DNA of 64,000 nucleotides from Methylophaga sp. OBS1 (GTDB lineage Bacteria > Pseudomonadota > Gammaproteobacteria > Nitrosococcales > Methylophagaceae): NCBI RefSeq assembly GCF_026319365.1, contig NZ_JAPDMS010000001.1, positions 132,561-196,560 on the forward strand, in the 5' to 3' direction. The position numbers and the translations under genes are program-made. Below, one piece after another: positions 10,562 through 20,025 of this stretch (position 1 is its first letter; the number at the start of each line of letters is the position of its first letter). The notes under the pieces are model-generated. The model saw only the letters and a list, made by a program, of their open reading frames with translations, was not told the DNA's origin and made no database searches.

Positions 10562-11860
10562 ATGCGCTTTTCTTCTTTGTCGCAGTGGCTGGCGTGGCAG
10601 GAACACTTGCACTTCAGGGATATCGATCCGGGACTGCAACGCGTCGGCACCGTCTGGCAGAGAATGAAAGGCAGCAGCCAGTTGCCTTTCAAACTGATCA
10701 CCGTTGCCGGCACCAATGGCAAGGGATCGTCAGTGGCGATACTGGCTGCTATTTTGCAAGCGGCGGGCTATAAAACCGCCACTTATACCTCGCCCCATTT
10801 ACTGCGCTATAACGAGCGTATCGCTATCAACAACGTACCCGCCAGCGACCAGGACATCTGTGAAGCATTCCAGCGTATTGATGATGCCCGTGGCGATGTG
10901 TCGCTGACTTACTTTGAGTTCGCTACGCTGGCAGCGGCAGATATCTTCTGTCGTGAACAGGTTGATGTCGCTGTACTCGAAGTCGGTATGGGGGGGCGCC
11001 TGGATGCGGTCAATCTGTTCGATACCGATGTGGCACTGATCACGCCAATTGGCCTGGATCACATGGCCTGGCTGGGTGATAACCGTGAACTGATTGGCCG
11101 GGAGAAAGCAGGAATTATCCGTAGTGACAAACCCGTTGTCTGCTCAGAAGCTGTCCCACCGCAGACAGTGATTGACTATGCAGCGTCGCAGACAGCGCCG
11201 ATCTTTATACAAGCGCGTGACTATGCTTATCAGGATTTTAACCAGCAGTGGCAATGGCGTAACGACGATGTCAGTCTGGAAAAACTGCCCCTGCCAGTAC
11301 TGCCTGGTAAATACCAGTTACAGAACAGTGCTGCCGTATTGCAGGTCTGTCATTTATTGAATCAGCAGGGATTGAAGATTTCTGAAGAGGCCATACGTCA
11401 TGGTCTGAAAACAATACGCCTGTCCGGACGTTTCCAGATAATTCCGGGGCCTGTTACCCGTGTACTGGATGTGACTCATAATCAGCAGGGCGCTGAAAAC
11501 CTGGCCACAGTGCTGGAAGAGACTCAAACCGGTGGCAAAACTTATGCCGTACTGGCGATGCTGAAGGACAAAGACTGCCAGGCTGTGGCCAAGGCACTGA
11601 ACGTGGCGGTGGACGGCTGGTTCCTGGCTGGGCTGGACGGAGATAGAGGCATGAGCGGTGCCGAGCTTGGCAGTCAGATTGCCTCCGTCACTGGTGCAGA
11701 TAAAACACACTGTTTCGAGACTGTGAAACAGGCCTATGAGGCTGCAATGAATGAAACTGTGGCTGGCGACAGAGTACTGATTTTCGGTTCATTCCACACG
11801 GTGGAAGCAGCCATGTTGTTTCTGCCTGAGTGTCAGCAGCCGGTCTCCCGGGCGAGTTAA
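10562..11860 (+). CDS. folC: Bifunctional folylpolyglutamate / dihydrofolate synthase
   Basis: FolC ligates glutamate to dihydropteroate and to folates with ATP. The 432-residue protein has the Mur-ligase-like P-loop GTNGKGSS at about residues 50-57, the omega-loop region TYTSPHL, the EVGMGGRLDAVN segment and a C-terminal ligase domain. It ends 2 bp before the convergent acyl-CoA ligase gene, leaving no room for a separate terminator between them. accD-folC linkage is typical. Folate polyglutamates also matter to the methylamine pathway further on, since the N-methylglutamate dehydrogenase carries a folate-type domain. Confidence 0.96.
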   Translation: MRFSSLSQWLAWQEHLHFRDIDPGLQRVGTVWQRMKGSSQLPFKLITVAGTNGKGSSVAILAAILQAAGYKTATYTSPHLLRYNERIAINNVPASDQDICEAFQRIDDARGDVSLTYFEFATLAAADIFCREQVDVAVLEVGMGGRLDAVNLFDTDVALITPIGLDHMAWLGDNRELIGREKAGIIRSDKPVVCSEAVPPQTVIDYAASQTAPIFIQARDYAYQDFNQQWQWRNDDVSLEKLPLPVLPGKYQLQNSAAVLQVCHLLNQQGLKISEEAIRHGLKTIRLSGRFQIIPGPVTRVLDVTHNQQGAENLATVLEETQTGGKTYAVLAMLKDKDCQAVAKALNVAVDGWFLAGLDGDRGMSGAELGSQIASVTGADKTHCFETVKQAYEAAMNETVAGDRVLIFGSFHTVEAAMLFLPECQQPVSRAS

Positions 11861-11862
11861 CC

Positions 11863-13665
11863 TCACTGCTGATACAGGCGGGTAATTTCAGCCTTGTGGT
11901 GTTCGAGCACCTTAGCGCGTTTGATTTTCATGGTCGGCGTCATCATGCCATTTTCAATCGTCCATGGTTCCAGCCTGAGACTGACCCGCCGGATTTTGGC
12001 GTAGGCAGGAAAGTCATGCATTAACTGACGCAGACGCTGAATGACAAATTGATGCAGTGATTTATCATCCAGACTCGCGTTTTCCATTGGGTTCAATTTC
12101 AGTTGCTTGGCCAGGCTGAACCACTTATCACTGTTTAAGACCAATAAAGCAGAAAGATAAGACTGCCCCTCACCGACAATCATTGCCTGTTCAAACAGGG
12201 CGTCGGATTGAATAGCCACTTCCATATCGGCCGGCGGGACTTTCTCGCCATTGCTAAGCACCAGAATATCCTTAATACGACCGGTGATAAAAATGTGGCC
12301 GCTGCTGCTGATTCTGGCCTGATCCCCCGTATGCAGCCAGCCTTCAGCGTTGATAGTCTGTGCCGTCGCTTTATGATTATTCCAGTAACCCAGCATATTG
12401 CCGGGACCTCTCACCATCAGTTCCTCGTTATCACCGATTTTAACGGCAACACCGGGAATGGCGCGGCCCACACTGGCGGGGAAGTTGTTATTGGGCTCAT
12501 TAACACTGACTACCGGGCTGGTCTCAGTGAGACCGTAACCCTGTAATAAATTCAGGCCCAGACCGATAAAGAGTTTCGATGCCTGTTCCGGCAGGGGCGC
12601 ACCGCCACTGACAGCCAGACGCATCCTGCCACCCAGTCGTTCCAGTACTTTACCGGCAACCAGTTTGTTTAAGAGGGGCAGCATAACAAAGCCCGGACGC
12701 CAGCCACGCCTGCCCTGACGGTAGAGGAAGTGAGACCAGCCGATATTGGCATTGGCTTTGAACAGCATGCGGCTCAGCATGCCTTTCGCGGCCAGTTGTG
12801 TTTGCAGACGCGTATAGATACGTTCGAAAATTCGCGGTACCGCAATCAAAATAGTCGGTTTGACCAACTGTATATCATCAGCCAATTGAGAAATACCTCT
12901 GGAATAGGCGACGGTAGCGCCAGCCATGATCGGCAGGTAATAGCCGGCAGTTCGTTCCAGGGTATGCGACAGAGGCAGAAAGGACAGAAACAGATCATCA
13001 CCGAGAATATCGAAATACTGTAGTGAGCCGGCAGCGACAGAAAGCATGTTGTGATGACTGAGCATCACGCCCTTGGGTCGCCCGGTGGTGCCGGAGGTAT
13101 AAATAATTGAAGCCAGCTGATGCGGATCAGCATCCCAGTCCCTGACCTTATCGGCATGTTCCGGTAACCAGTGGCTGGCATAAACCAGAAGTTCATCGTC
13201 GGGCTCATCGTCGTCATGATTGATGATAACCCGCCGCAGGCTGTGTTCTTCAGTAATGGATGACTGGAGCCGTTTCCATTGATTGAGGTTCTGCAGAAAC
13301 AAGCATTTCACATCAGCGTCTTGCAGAATATAAGCCACATTGTCCGGCCGGTCATCAGGGTAAAGTGGTACAACTACAAGCCCCAGTCCCATTGCCGCCT
13401 GATCGAAAAATACCCATTCTTTACTGTTACGCAGATTGAGCGCTACGCGGTCGCCCGGTTCCAGCTTCTCAGCCGCCATCGCCTTCTGCCAGCGGGCTAC
13501 CTCCCGGGCAACATCACGCCATGAGGTATCTGACCAGTCATTAATCTCAGTGGAGTAGCTCTTGTAAGCCACCTGATCCGGCGTGCGTGCCAGGCGCTCA
13601 AGAAATAATCCGTAGAGCGTGCCGGCTTGTTCTGCTGAGATGTAATCTGTTCCTGCTAGTGCCAT
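11863..13665 (-). CDS. AMP-dependent long-chain fatty acid-CoA ligase
   Basis: This 600-residue adenylate-forming enzyme probably activates fatty or other carboxylic acids to CoA thioesters. The P-loop-like motif YTSGTTGRPKGVMLSHH lies at about residues 189-205. QGYGLTETSP and the GWLHTGDQA motif of the family follow, and ITGRIKDILVLSNGEKV marks the C-terminal domain. Segments such as FLSFLPLSHTLERT resemble FadD15-type long-chain ligases. It begins 9 bp after the upstream FadL-type porin gene on the same strand, suggesting uptake and activation of one hydrophobic substrate. The true substrate cannot be read from the sequence. Confidence 0.9.
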   Translation of the reverse strand: MALAGTDYISAEQAGTLYGLFLERLARTPDQVAYKSYSTEINDWSDTSWRDVAREVARWQKAMAAEKLEPGDRVALNLRNSKEWVFFDQAAMGLGLVVVPLYPDDRPDNVAYILQDADVKCLFLQNLNQWKRLQSSITEEHSLRRVIINHDDDEPDDELLVYASHWLPEHADKVRDWDADPHQLASIIYTSGTTGRPKGVMLSHHNMLSVAAGSLQYFDILGDDLFLSFLPLSHTLERTAGYYLPIMAGATVAYSRGISQLADDIQLVKPTILIAVPRIFERIYTRLQTQLAAKGMLSRMLFKANANIGWSHFLYRQGRRGWRPGFVMLPLLNKLVAGKVLERLGGRMRLAVSGGAPLPEQASKLFIGLGLNLLQGYGLTETSPVVSVNEPNNNFPASVGRAIPGVAVKIGDNEELMVRGPGNMLGYWNNHKATAQTINAEGWLHTGDQARISSSGHIFITGRIKDILVLSNGEKVPPADMEVAIQSDALFEQAMIVGEGQSYLSALLVLNSDKWFSLAKQLKLNPMENASLDDKSLHQFVIQRLRQLMHDFPAYAKIRRVSLRLEPWTIENGMMTPTMKIKRAKVLEHHKAEITRLYQQ

Positions 13666-13674
13666 TAATCCGAT

Positions 13675-14898
13675 CTACATCAGCCAACGAAGTTGCAGCC
13701 CCACAATATCGACACTGGCATCATATTTACCGCGGAGGTTATAGATACTCTCGGATTCATTGATGCGAGGGTCATCCATAAAAAGGTGTGCATAGGCCGC
13801 ATCAATAACGATGTTATCAGAGTATTGATAGCTGGCACCAAACGCTACCCATTTGCGGTCATTACCGGGAATACGTGCAGTTCGGAACCCACTGCTGGGT
13901 ATCGGTGTTTCATCGTAGGCAACGCCAGTACGGAATTGCCACTTGTCGTTATATTGATAGCTGAGTCCGATGCCGTAACGCATGCTGTTATCCCAGTTTT
14001 CTGGCTTATCGGTTGATAGAATCCCGTCTGATTCAATCACCAGTTCTTCAAATCGACTCCATCGGGTCCAGGTGGCATCAGCCATGATGGCCCATTTATC
14101 ATTCAACTGATGATGTATTGCCAGGGAGACTGTCTCAGGTAAGTCCAGATCGGCGCTGATATCTTCCTTGACGCCGAGGGCATCCAGCGTACCGTCGCCT
14201 TCCAGAGTGTGAGAAATTTTTGACCGGTAAGAGAGGCCAACACGGGTTTGATCTGTAAACTGGTAGAGCAGACCAAGATTATAGCCATATCCCCAATCGT
14301 CACCTTCCAGTTCAACGCCGGCATCGGCAGGAACCTGAGCGACCTTGGTTAATTTGACGTCGATATATTGGGCACTGACACCAAAACCCAGCGACAACTT
14401 CTCTGTAGCCTGAATAGCCAGGGTCGGATTGAAGTTGAGCGTCAGCATTTCAGATTTCACCGCCAGGTAACGACCGACCCAGTCATCTTTGTATTCGGTG
14501 ACCAGGCCGAATGGTGCAGAGACACCAAAGCCTAATGTGACTTTGTCATTGACGGGGTGGCTCAGGTAAAAATTCGGGACAAAAGCGTCATTACCTGCAT
14601 CGCCACCATCACCCCCAGTGAGAGGATTGCCATTGATAGTGGAACCTTCATCACGAAATTCGGATTGTGGTTTGATGTAATTCAAACCCAGGTCAAGTTC
14701 ACTACGGTCGAGATACGTGAGGCCAGCGGGGTTGAAAAATATCGTGCTGGCATCTTCAGCAACGGCAGCACTACCGGCAAAAGCCCGGCCCAGACTGGTG
14801 ATGCTTTGCTCCTTGATGGCAAATCCGGCAGCAGACACCGTCCCGGGTAAAGCTGCGATTAATACGAATGCTGAAATATTTTTTAGTTTCGAGTTCAT
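13675..14898 (-). CDS. OmpP1/FadL-family outer membrane transport protein
   Basis: FadL-type proteins are 14-strand outer-membrane barrels with an N-terminal hatch, and they pass fatty acids or aromatic hydrocarbons. This protein has a signal peptide ending around SAAG, then FAIKEQSITSLGRAFAGSA, the conserved hatch segment, followed by AEDASTIFFNPAGL. The C-terminus GLQLRWLM ends in an aromatic/hydrophobic pattern fit for barrel insertion. An in-frame TTG at 14904 exists, but the ATG at 14898 gives the natural signal peptide. It is the first gene of a two-gene operon with the acyl-CoA ligase. Confidence 0.92.
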   Translation of the reverse strand: MNSKLKNISAFVLIAALPGTVSAAGFAIKEQSITSLGRAFAGSAAVAEDASTIFFNPAGLTYLDRSELDLGLNYIKPQSEFRDEGSTINGNPLTGGDGGDAGNDAFVPNFYLSHPVNDKVTLGFGVSAPFGLVTEYKDDWVGRYLAVKSEMLTLNFNPTLAIQATEKLSLGFGVSAQYIDVKLTKVAQVPADAGVELEGDDWGYGYNLGLLYQFTDQTRVGLSYRSKISHTLEGDGTLDALGVKEDISADLDLPETVSLAIHHQLNDKWAIMADATWTRWSRFEELVIESDGILSTDKPENWDNSMRYGIGLSYQYNDKWQFRTGVAYDETPIPSSGFRTARIPGNDRKWVAFGASYQYSDNIVIDAAYAHLFMDDPRINESESIYNLRGKYDASVDIVGLQLRWLM

Positions 14899-14983
14899 AG
14901 TCAACCACTTGCATCATTTTCTTAACTAGCAGTCTAAACTATATTAAGCCATCAAATGACGCAAGCATTTATCATTAATCTCA

Positions 14984-15670
14984 TCAAACCCGTCTGAATA
15001 ACAAGTCCCATACGCCGTGACCAAGGCGGTGCCCACGCTGCTCGAATTTGGTTATCGGTCGGTAGCTTGGCCGTTCAATAAAGCCGTCATCATTGCCACA
15101 GTTAACAAAGCGCTGATTGGCAGAAACATCGATCAGCATCTGTTCCGCATAATCCTGCCAGTCAGTGGCCAGATGCAAATGGCCTTCGTGCTTGAGTTTG
15201 TCGGCCAGCATCGTGACAAAAGCAGGCTGAATAATGCGACGTTTATGGTGTCGCTTCTTATGCCAGGGATCAGGAAAATAAATCTGCACGCGATCCAGAC
15301 TGTTATCCGGTATCCGGTGCCTGAGTAGTTCAACGGCGTCAGTACAGGCAACGCGCACGTTATTGAGTGCTAAGGTTTGAATCGATTTAAGCAATTGACC
15401 GACACCAGGTCGATGAACCTCAATCCCGATAAAGTTCTGTTCAGGCTGATTTTGAGCCATTTCAGCCAGAGAAGCACCGTTACCAAACCCGATTTCAAGC
15501 ACGACAGGCGCATGGCGGCCAAACAGGCTATCCAGGTCGATAGCTTCGTGAGTGTCATCGATGCCAAAGCGGGGCCAGAGTTCATCAAGCGCTTTCTGCT
15601 GGCCGGGCGTCAGCCGGCCCTCGCGACGGACAAAACTTCGAATCGGACGCATGACTCTGGATTCAGACAT
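14984..15670 (-). CDS. trmB: tRNA (guanine-N7-)-methyltransferase
   Basis: TrmB methylates G46 in the variable loop of tRNAs using S-adenosylmethionine. Visible motifs are LEIGFGNGASLAEMA (SAM site), FIGIEVHRPGVG, and YFPDPWHKKRHHKRR, the family signature that contains the catalytic aspartate. The reading frame extends upstream to 15739, but the ATG at 15670 (MSESRVMRP) follows an AGGAA sequence and gives the usual family length of about 228 residues, so it is preferred. The gene stands alone on the minus strand, divergent from edd. Confidence 0.95.
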   Translation of the reverse strand: MSESRVMRPIRSFVRREGRLTPGQQKALDELWPRFGIDDTHEAIDLDSLFGRHAPVVLEIGFGNGASLAEMAQNQPEQNFIGIEVHRPGVGQLLKSIQTLALNNVRVACTDAVELLRHRIPDNSLDRVQIYFPDPWHKKRHHKRRIIQPAFVTMLADKLKHEGHLHLATDWQDYAEQMLIDVSANQRFVNCGNDDGFIERPSYRPITKFEQRGHRLGHGVWDLLFRRV

Positions 15671-16055
15671 CGTGGACTTTTTCCTGCTGGTAAATAAACC
15701 TGCGATCATACCGCAATGGTGGTTTACAGGGGATCCCAAATTAGCTTGTTTGTCCCGATTTACCGGTTTAGGATCGGGCGTCGAATAAACGATAAACAGA
15801 ACTGTCTCACTGTTGTATTTCAGCGACCTTGAAACTGGTAGAATATCAATATAAGTGGGCTGTCAGTATCGCTAAAAAGTGGCGTCAGCTGTAGCTTTAC
15901 CATGCATCATGGCCGAAGCGAAACGAATTCGACATATGCCAAAATAGACCTTTCAAGGTATAATGGTCGGTCTTGACACAAAATCTTCGGGACATTCCGA
16001 GCCCGGCAATCCTTTGCAAACACATCAGGCAAAGCATTAAAGAGAGAAGGAAACT
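15671..16055. other. trmB-edd divergent intergenic region
   Basis: A 385-bp gap without a convincing gene. It holds a -10-like TATAAT at 15959-15964 reading towards edd, without a clear -35 at normal spacing. It also holds an inverted repeat CCCGAT/ATCGGG at 15754-15759 and 15773-15778. An AGAGAGAAGGAA ribosome-binding region precedes the edd ATG. I assume the edd-eda promoter lies here. Confidence 0.5.
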
Positions 16056-17879
16056 ATGGTTCATCCAGTATTAGAAAGCGTCACTAATGACGTAATCGAA
16101 AGAAGTAAGAAAACGCGGTCGGTCTATCTGTCGCGGATTGATGAAGCTATTGGTAAAGGGCCTCATCGTGCAGTATTAGGATGCGGTAACCTGGCTCACG
16201 GATTTGCAGCCTGCTCAATGACAGACAAAGCCGATTTGGCTGGTGATCAAAAAGCCAACATCGCCATCATTTCTTCTTACAACGATATGTTGTCTGCTCA
16301 CGAGCCGTTCAAGGACTTCCCGAAACTGATAAAAGATGCCGCTCATGAAGCAGGCGGCGTTGCCCAGTTTGCCGGTGGCGTACCGGCCATGTGTGACGGT
16401 ATCACCCAGGGGCAGCCGGGAATGGAACTGTCTCTGTTCAGCCGTGACGTGATTGCCATGGCGACCGCGGTCGGTCTCAGCCACAACATGTTTGACGCTG
16501 CGCTCTATCTGGGCGTCTGCGACAAAATCGTACCGGGTCTGTTGATTGGCGCGCTGAGCTTCGGTCACCTGCCGGCGATTTTTGTACCGGCCGGTCCAAT
16601 GCCAAGCGGTATGCCTAACAAGGAAAAAGTGCGTATCCGTCAGCTTTATGCAGAAGGAAAAGTCGGTCGTGAAGAACTGCTGCGTGCTGAATCCGAGTCT
16701 TATCACAGCCCGGGTACCTGTACTTTCTACGGTACTGCCAACAGTAACCAGATGATGGTGGAAATGATGGGCCTGCATTTGCCCGGCAGTTCCTTCATCA
16801 ACCCCAACACGCCGTTGCGTGACGCGCTGACCAAGCGTGCAGCAGCACAAGTCCTGAAATTCACCTCACTGGGTGATGACTTCCGTCCGATTGGTCACAT
16901 GATCAATGAAAAAGCCATCATCAACGCGCTGGTCGGTCTGCTGGCCACAGGTGGCTCCACAAACCACACGATGCACCTGGTCGCTATCGCCCGTGCAGCA
17001 GGCATTATCATTAACTGGGATGACTTTGACCGTCTGTCCAAGATTATTCCATTGCTGACCCGTATCTATCCGAATGGCACTGCCGACGTTAACCACTTCC
17101 AGGCGGCCGGCGGTATGGGCGTGCTGATTGGCGAATTGTCAGCCAATGGCCTGATGCATACCGATATCCTGACCGTGGGTGATGACAAGGGTATGGAGCA
17201 ATACACGCAGGAGCCGACCCTGAAAGAGGGCACACTGAGCTGGCAGGAAGGACCGAAAAAGTCTTTGGACCCGGAAGTAGTCAGCAGCGTGACGGCGCCG
17301 TTCGCGACCAGCGGTGGCCTGCATCTCATCCAGGGCAACCTGGGCCGCGGAATGTCGAAAATTTCTGCCGTTGAGCCCAAGCATCAGGTCGTCGAAGCGC
17401 CAGCGATGGTATTCGACAATCAGGATCACGTGGTTGAGGCTTTCAAACGCGGTGAAATGAATAAAGATGTCATCGTCGTCCTCCGCTTCCAGGGCCCGAA
17501 AGCCAATGGTATGCCGGAACTGCACAAACTGACGCCACCACTCGGTGTGCTGCAGGACAAAGGTTACAAAGTGGCGCTGGTTACTGACGGTCGCATGTCC
17601 GGTGCCTCCGGTAAGATCCCATCAGCGATTCACCTGTGGCCGGAATGTGCCGATGGCAACCTGATGACCAAGGTCCGTGATGGTGACATGATTCGTCTCG
17701 ACACCCAGCGCGGTGAACTGAACGTGCTGGTCGACGAAGAAGAACTGAACTCACGCATGGCTTGTGTGATGGCAAATACGGAACATCATTACGGCATGGG
17801 CCGTGAATTGTTCGATAGCTTCCGTCAGGGTGTCTCCACCTCTGAGACCGGCGCCATCAACATGTTCAATGTCGAATAA
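16056..17879 (+). CDS. edd: 6-phosphogluconate dehydratase
   Basis: Edd dehydrates 6-phosphogluconate to 2-keto-3-deoxy-6-phosphogluconate in the Entner-Doudoroff pathway, using a [4Fe-4S] cluster. The 607-residue protein matches the IlvD/Edd family: [13 protein letters not shown] near the N-terminus, [29 protein letters not shown] and [15 protein letters not shown]. Cluster cysteines are candidates in the MCDGIT and GVCDKI segments. eda follows after 28 bp. In ribulose monophosphate cycle methylotrophs this pair cleaves the hexose phosphate produced by formaldehyde fixation, so it may be a central rather than peripheral pathway here. Confidence 0.97.
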   Translation: MVHPVLESVTNDVIERSKKTRSVYLSRIDEAIGKGPHRAVLGCGNLAHGFAACSMTDKADLAGDQKANIAIISSYNDMLSAHEPFKDFPKLIKDAAHEAGGVAQFAGGVPAMCDGITQGQPGMELSLFSRDVIAMATAVGLSHNMFDAALYLGVCDKIVPGLLIGALSFGHLPAIFVPAGPMPSGMPNKEKVRIRQLYAEGKVGREELLRAESESYHSPGTCTFYGTANSNQMMVEMMGLHLPGSSFINPNTPLRDALTKRAAAQVLKFTSLGDDFRPIGHMINEKAIINALVGLLATGGSTNHTMHLVAIARAAGIIINWDDFDRLSKIIPLLTRIYPNGTADVNHFQAAGGMGVLIGELSANGLMHTDILTVGDDKGMEQYTQEPTLKEGTLSWQEGPKKSLDPEVVSSVTAPFATSGGLHLIQGNLGRGMSKISAVEPKHQVVEAPAMVFDNQDHVVEAFKRGEMNKDVIVVLRFQGPKANGMPELHKLTPPLGVLQDKGYKVALVTDGRMSGASGKIPSAIHLWPECADGNLMTKVRDGDMIRLDTQRGELNVLVDEEELNSRMACVMANTEHHYGMGRELFDSFRQGVSTSETGAINMFNVE

Positions 17880-17907
17880 TCAACAATAAGCTGGAAACGC
17901 CTTATCC

Positions 17908-18540
17908 ATGTCGAAAACAATTCATGAAATTATGAAAGTTTCACCGGTCGTGCCGGTGATGGTGATCAACAATGCCGACCATGCTGTGCCACTAGCCAAA
18001 GCTTTGGTCAAAGGCGGCCTTAAAGTGCTGGAAATCACGCTGCGTACTGACGCTGCGCTGGAATCCATCCGCCGCATCAAAGCAGAAGTGCCTGATGCGA
18101 TCGTCGGTGCGGGTACGATTATTAATATCGACACGCTGAATGCCGCGATTGATGCGGGCGCTGAGTTCATCGTCAGTCCCGGTACCACAGATAGCCTGAT
18201 CGATGCCGCCCTGAAAACCGGTGTGCCGCTGCTGCCGGGTATTGCGAACCCCAGCGAAGCCATGCGACTGCTGGAAAAAGGGATCACTGCCATGAAATTC
18301 TTCCCGGCTGAAGCGGCCGGTGGCGTCCCCATGCTGAAATCAATCGGTGCTCCGATTCCACAAATCACATTCTGTCCGACCGGTGGCGTCAGCCAGAAAA
18401 ACGTCAATGACTACTACAAGCTGCCTAATGTCGGCTGTGTAGGCGGCTCATGGATGTGTGCAGCGAATCTGGTCGATGCAGAGAACTGGGATGAAATCAC
18501 CCGTCTGGCGGCAGAAGCGATTGAACTCGCAACAGCCTGA
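17908..18540 (+). CDS. eda: KDPG aldolase (2-keto-3-deoxy-6-phosphogluconate aldolase)
   Basis: Eda splits KDPG into pyruvate and glyceraldehyde 3-phosphate. The 210-residue TIM barrel has the catalytic Glu42 (LEITLRT) and the Schiff-base Lys130 (AMKFFPAE). GAGTI and CPTGGV phosphate-binding segments are also present. It is the second gene of edd-eda and is followed by a strong rho-independent terminator at 18565-18591. Confidence 0.98.
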   Translation: MSKTIHEIMKVSPVVPVMVINNADHAVPLAKALVKGGLKVLEITLRTDAALESIRRIKAEVPDAIVGAGTIINIDTLNAAIDAGAEFIVSPGTTDSLIDAALKTGVPLLPGIANPSEAMRLLEKGITAMKFFPAEAAGGVPMLKSIGAPIPQITFCPTGGVSQKNVNDYYKLPNVGCVGGSWMCAANLVDAENWDEITRLAAEAIELATA

Positions 18541-18564
18541 GTATTTCAAGCATCACTGAAATTG

Positions 18565-18591
18565 AAAAAGGCGCTAATCAGCGCCTTTTTT
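18565..18591 (+). terminator. Rho-independent terminator after eda
   Basis: A perfect 11-bp stem (AAAAAGGCGCT / AGCGCCTTTTT) with an AATC loop ends in a T tract. It starts 24 bp after the eda stop codon and closes the edd-eda operon. The A and T tracts make it able to act in both directions. Confidence 0.93.
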
Positions 18592-18617
18592 ATTGGGCGG
18601 AATCATGAATAAAGCCG

Positions 18618-19249
18618 TGTCATGCCGAGCGAAGTCGAGGCATCTTTGAGGTTGGAGAGATCCTTCGACAGGCTCAGGATGACAGGGGTGAGAGTCAAAG
18701 CCGTATCATGCCGAGCGAAGTCGAGGCATCTTTGAGGTCGGAGAGATCCTTCGGCAGGCTCAGGATGACAGGGGTAGAGAGTCAAAACCTGTCATGCCGA
18801 GCGCAGCCGAGGCATCTTTGAGGTCGGAGAGATCCTTCGGCAGGCTCAGGATGACAAGTGGGATGAATAAAGCCGTGTCATGCCGAGCGAAGTCGAGGCA
18901 TCTTAGGGCTTTGAGAGATCCTTCGGCAGGCTCAGGATGACAGGGGTAGAGAGTCAAAGCCGTGTCATGCCGAGCGTAGGCGAGGTATCTTTGAGGTCTG
19001 AGAGATCCTTCGACAGGCTCAGGATGACAGGGGTAGAGAGCCAAAGCCTGTCATGCCGAGCGCAGTCGAGGCATCTTTGAGGTTGGAGAGATCCTTCGGC
19101 AGGCTCAGGATGACAGGGGTAGAGAGTCACAACCTGTCATGTCGAGCGTAGGCGAGGTATCTTTGAGGTTTGAGAGATCCTTCGACAGGCTCAGGATGAC
19201 AAGTGCGATGAATAAAGCATGTGTCATGCCGAGCGAAGTCGAGGCATCT
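18618..19249. repeat. Tandem array of ~87-bp palindromic repeats (7.5 copies)
   Basis: Seven full units and one half unit are repeated head to tail. Each full unit begins TGTCATGCCGAGCG and ends GGCTCAGGATGACA, so its ends are near-perfect inverted repeats and the whole unit can fold into a long hairpin. The units are about 67 bp, with linkers of about 20 bp of two kinds: one ends ATGAATAAAGC (before units 1, 4 and 8), the other contains TAGAGAGTCAAA. Translated, the array gives the well-known spurious peptides with HPEPVEGSL and FARHDT, so the minus-strand open frames here are not genes. It fills the gap between eda and the DUF2063 gene. Confidence 0.92.
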
Positions 19250-19272
19250 CACGGGCAGAGAGACGCCACCAA

Positions 19273-20025
19273 TCAATCCCTTTTGAGCAAAACACCACGG
19301 TCTAACCAGTCATGAATCAACTGCCGCGCACCCTGCTCAACCACTTCTGGCTGTGAATGCTGCATGGCAGCGACAATATCCTTAACAGACTCATCTCCAC
19401 GCAGTCCCTGTGACAGTAATTCCAGCAAGCGGGCACTGACCGGATTGAGTTCAATAAACTTAATCTCATCGTGCTCATTGCGCATCACCAGCAAACATAC
19501 CGGTGTTTCGTTCGCTGATGTTGGTTGGTTCTCAACACTGATTTGATGCACAGGATATTGATACACCAGCAGCCAGGCTAACTGAGATTGCTGATAACGC
19601 AGTGCCAGACAATCTTCGTCAGCAATCGGCGTGCGGGAAAATTCAGCTTCATGAATACTTAAAGCCAGTTCCACCCATTCGTAATGTGCCAGTTCCCTCA
19701 GAAAAGGCGGATCTGCATCATTGAGCCGTTCATTTTCGAGATAGGCCATAAACTCGCGGGCGATTTCCACGAATAGCGGGGTTTTGCATTGATGCTTAAC
19801 CATAAAGTCCCGCACCATAGCTTGCCATTGCGCTTCATCATAGAGGCTTCGAATCACCGGAAAAGCGTTTTGCAGCGTGCCGTTGATGTTATTGAAAAAC
19901 AGATCACGATAAATCGCCATACGCCGGTCTTCGATGTGCGCCGGTGCCGGTTCGCCTTCGGGATTGCGGATGTGTGCGGCGAAGCGGTATTGCGTAGCCT
20001 GAAATGAATCAGCCATGCGAGACAT
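19273..20025 (-). CDS. DUF2063 domain protein, partner of a DUF692 oxidase (BufC/HvfC type)
   Basis: This 250-residue protein matches the DUF2063 family. It has an N-terminal domain of about 90 residues often called a putative DNA-binding domain (FAAHIRNPEGEPAP, RDLFFNNINGTLQNAFPV) and a C-terminal domain rich in short helices and strands. Such proteins are encoded with DUF692 enzymes and act as partner or recognition subunits in maturing ribosomally made, post-translationally modified proteins (bufferin-type and related systems). Its start overlaps the end of the DUF692 gene by 17 bp, which implies coupled translation. It is the last gene of the operon. DNA binding is a database name only and is not supported here. 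Confidence 0.85.
   Translation of the reverse strand: MSRMADSFQATQYRFAAHIRNPEGEPAPAHIEDRRMAIYRDLFFNNINGTLQNAFPVIRSLYDEAQWQAMVRDFMVKHQCKTPLFVEIAREFMAYLENERLNDADPPFLRELAHYEWVELALSIHEAEFSRTPIADEDCLALRYQQSQLAWLLVYQYPVHQISVENQPTSANETPVCLLVMRNEHDEIKFIELNPVSARLLELLSQGLRGDESVKDIVAAMQHSQPEVVEQGARQLIHDWLDRGVLLKRD

Noticed and set aside
18603..19044. Two minus-strand open frames of 60 and 94 codons
   Set aside because: They are translations of the tandem palindromic repeat (peptides with HPEPVEGSL and FARHDT) and have no ribosome-binding sites or independent support.
18618..19249. Possible CRISPR array
   Set aside because: The units are ~67 bp imperfect palindromes with nearly identical linkers of about 20 bp instead of unique spacers, and there are no cas genes in the window.
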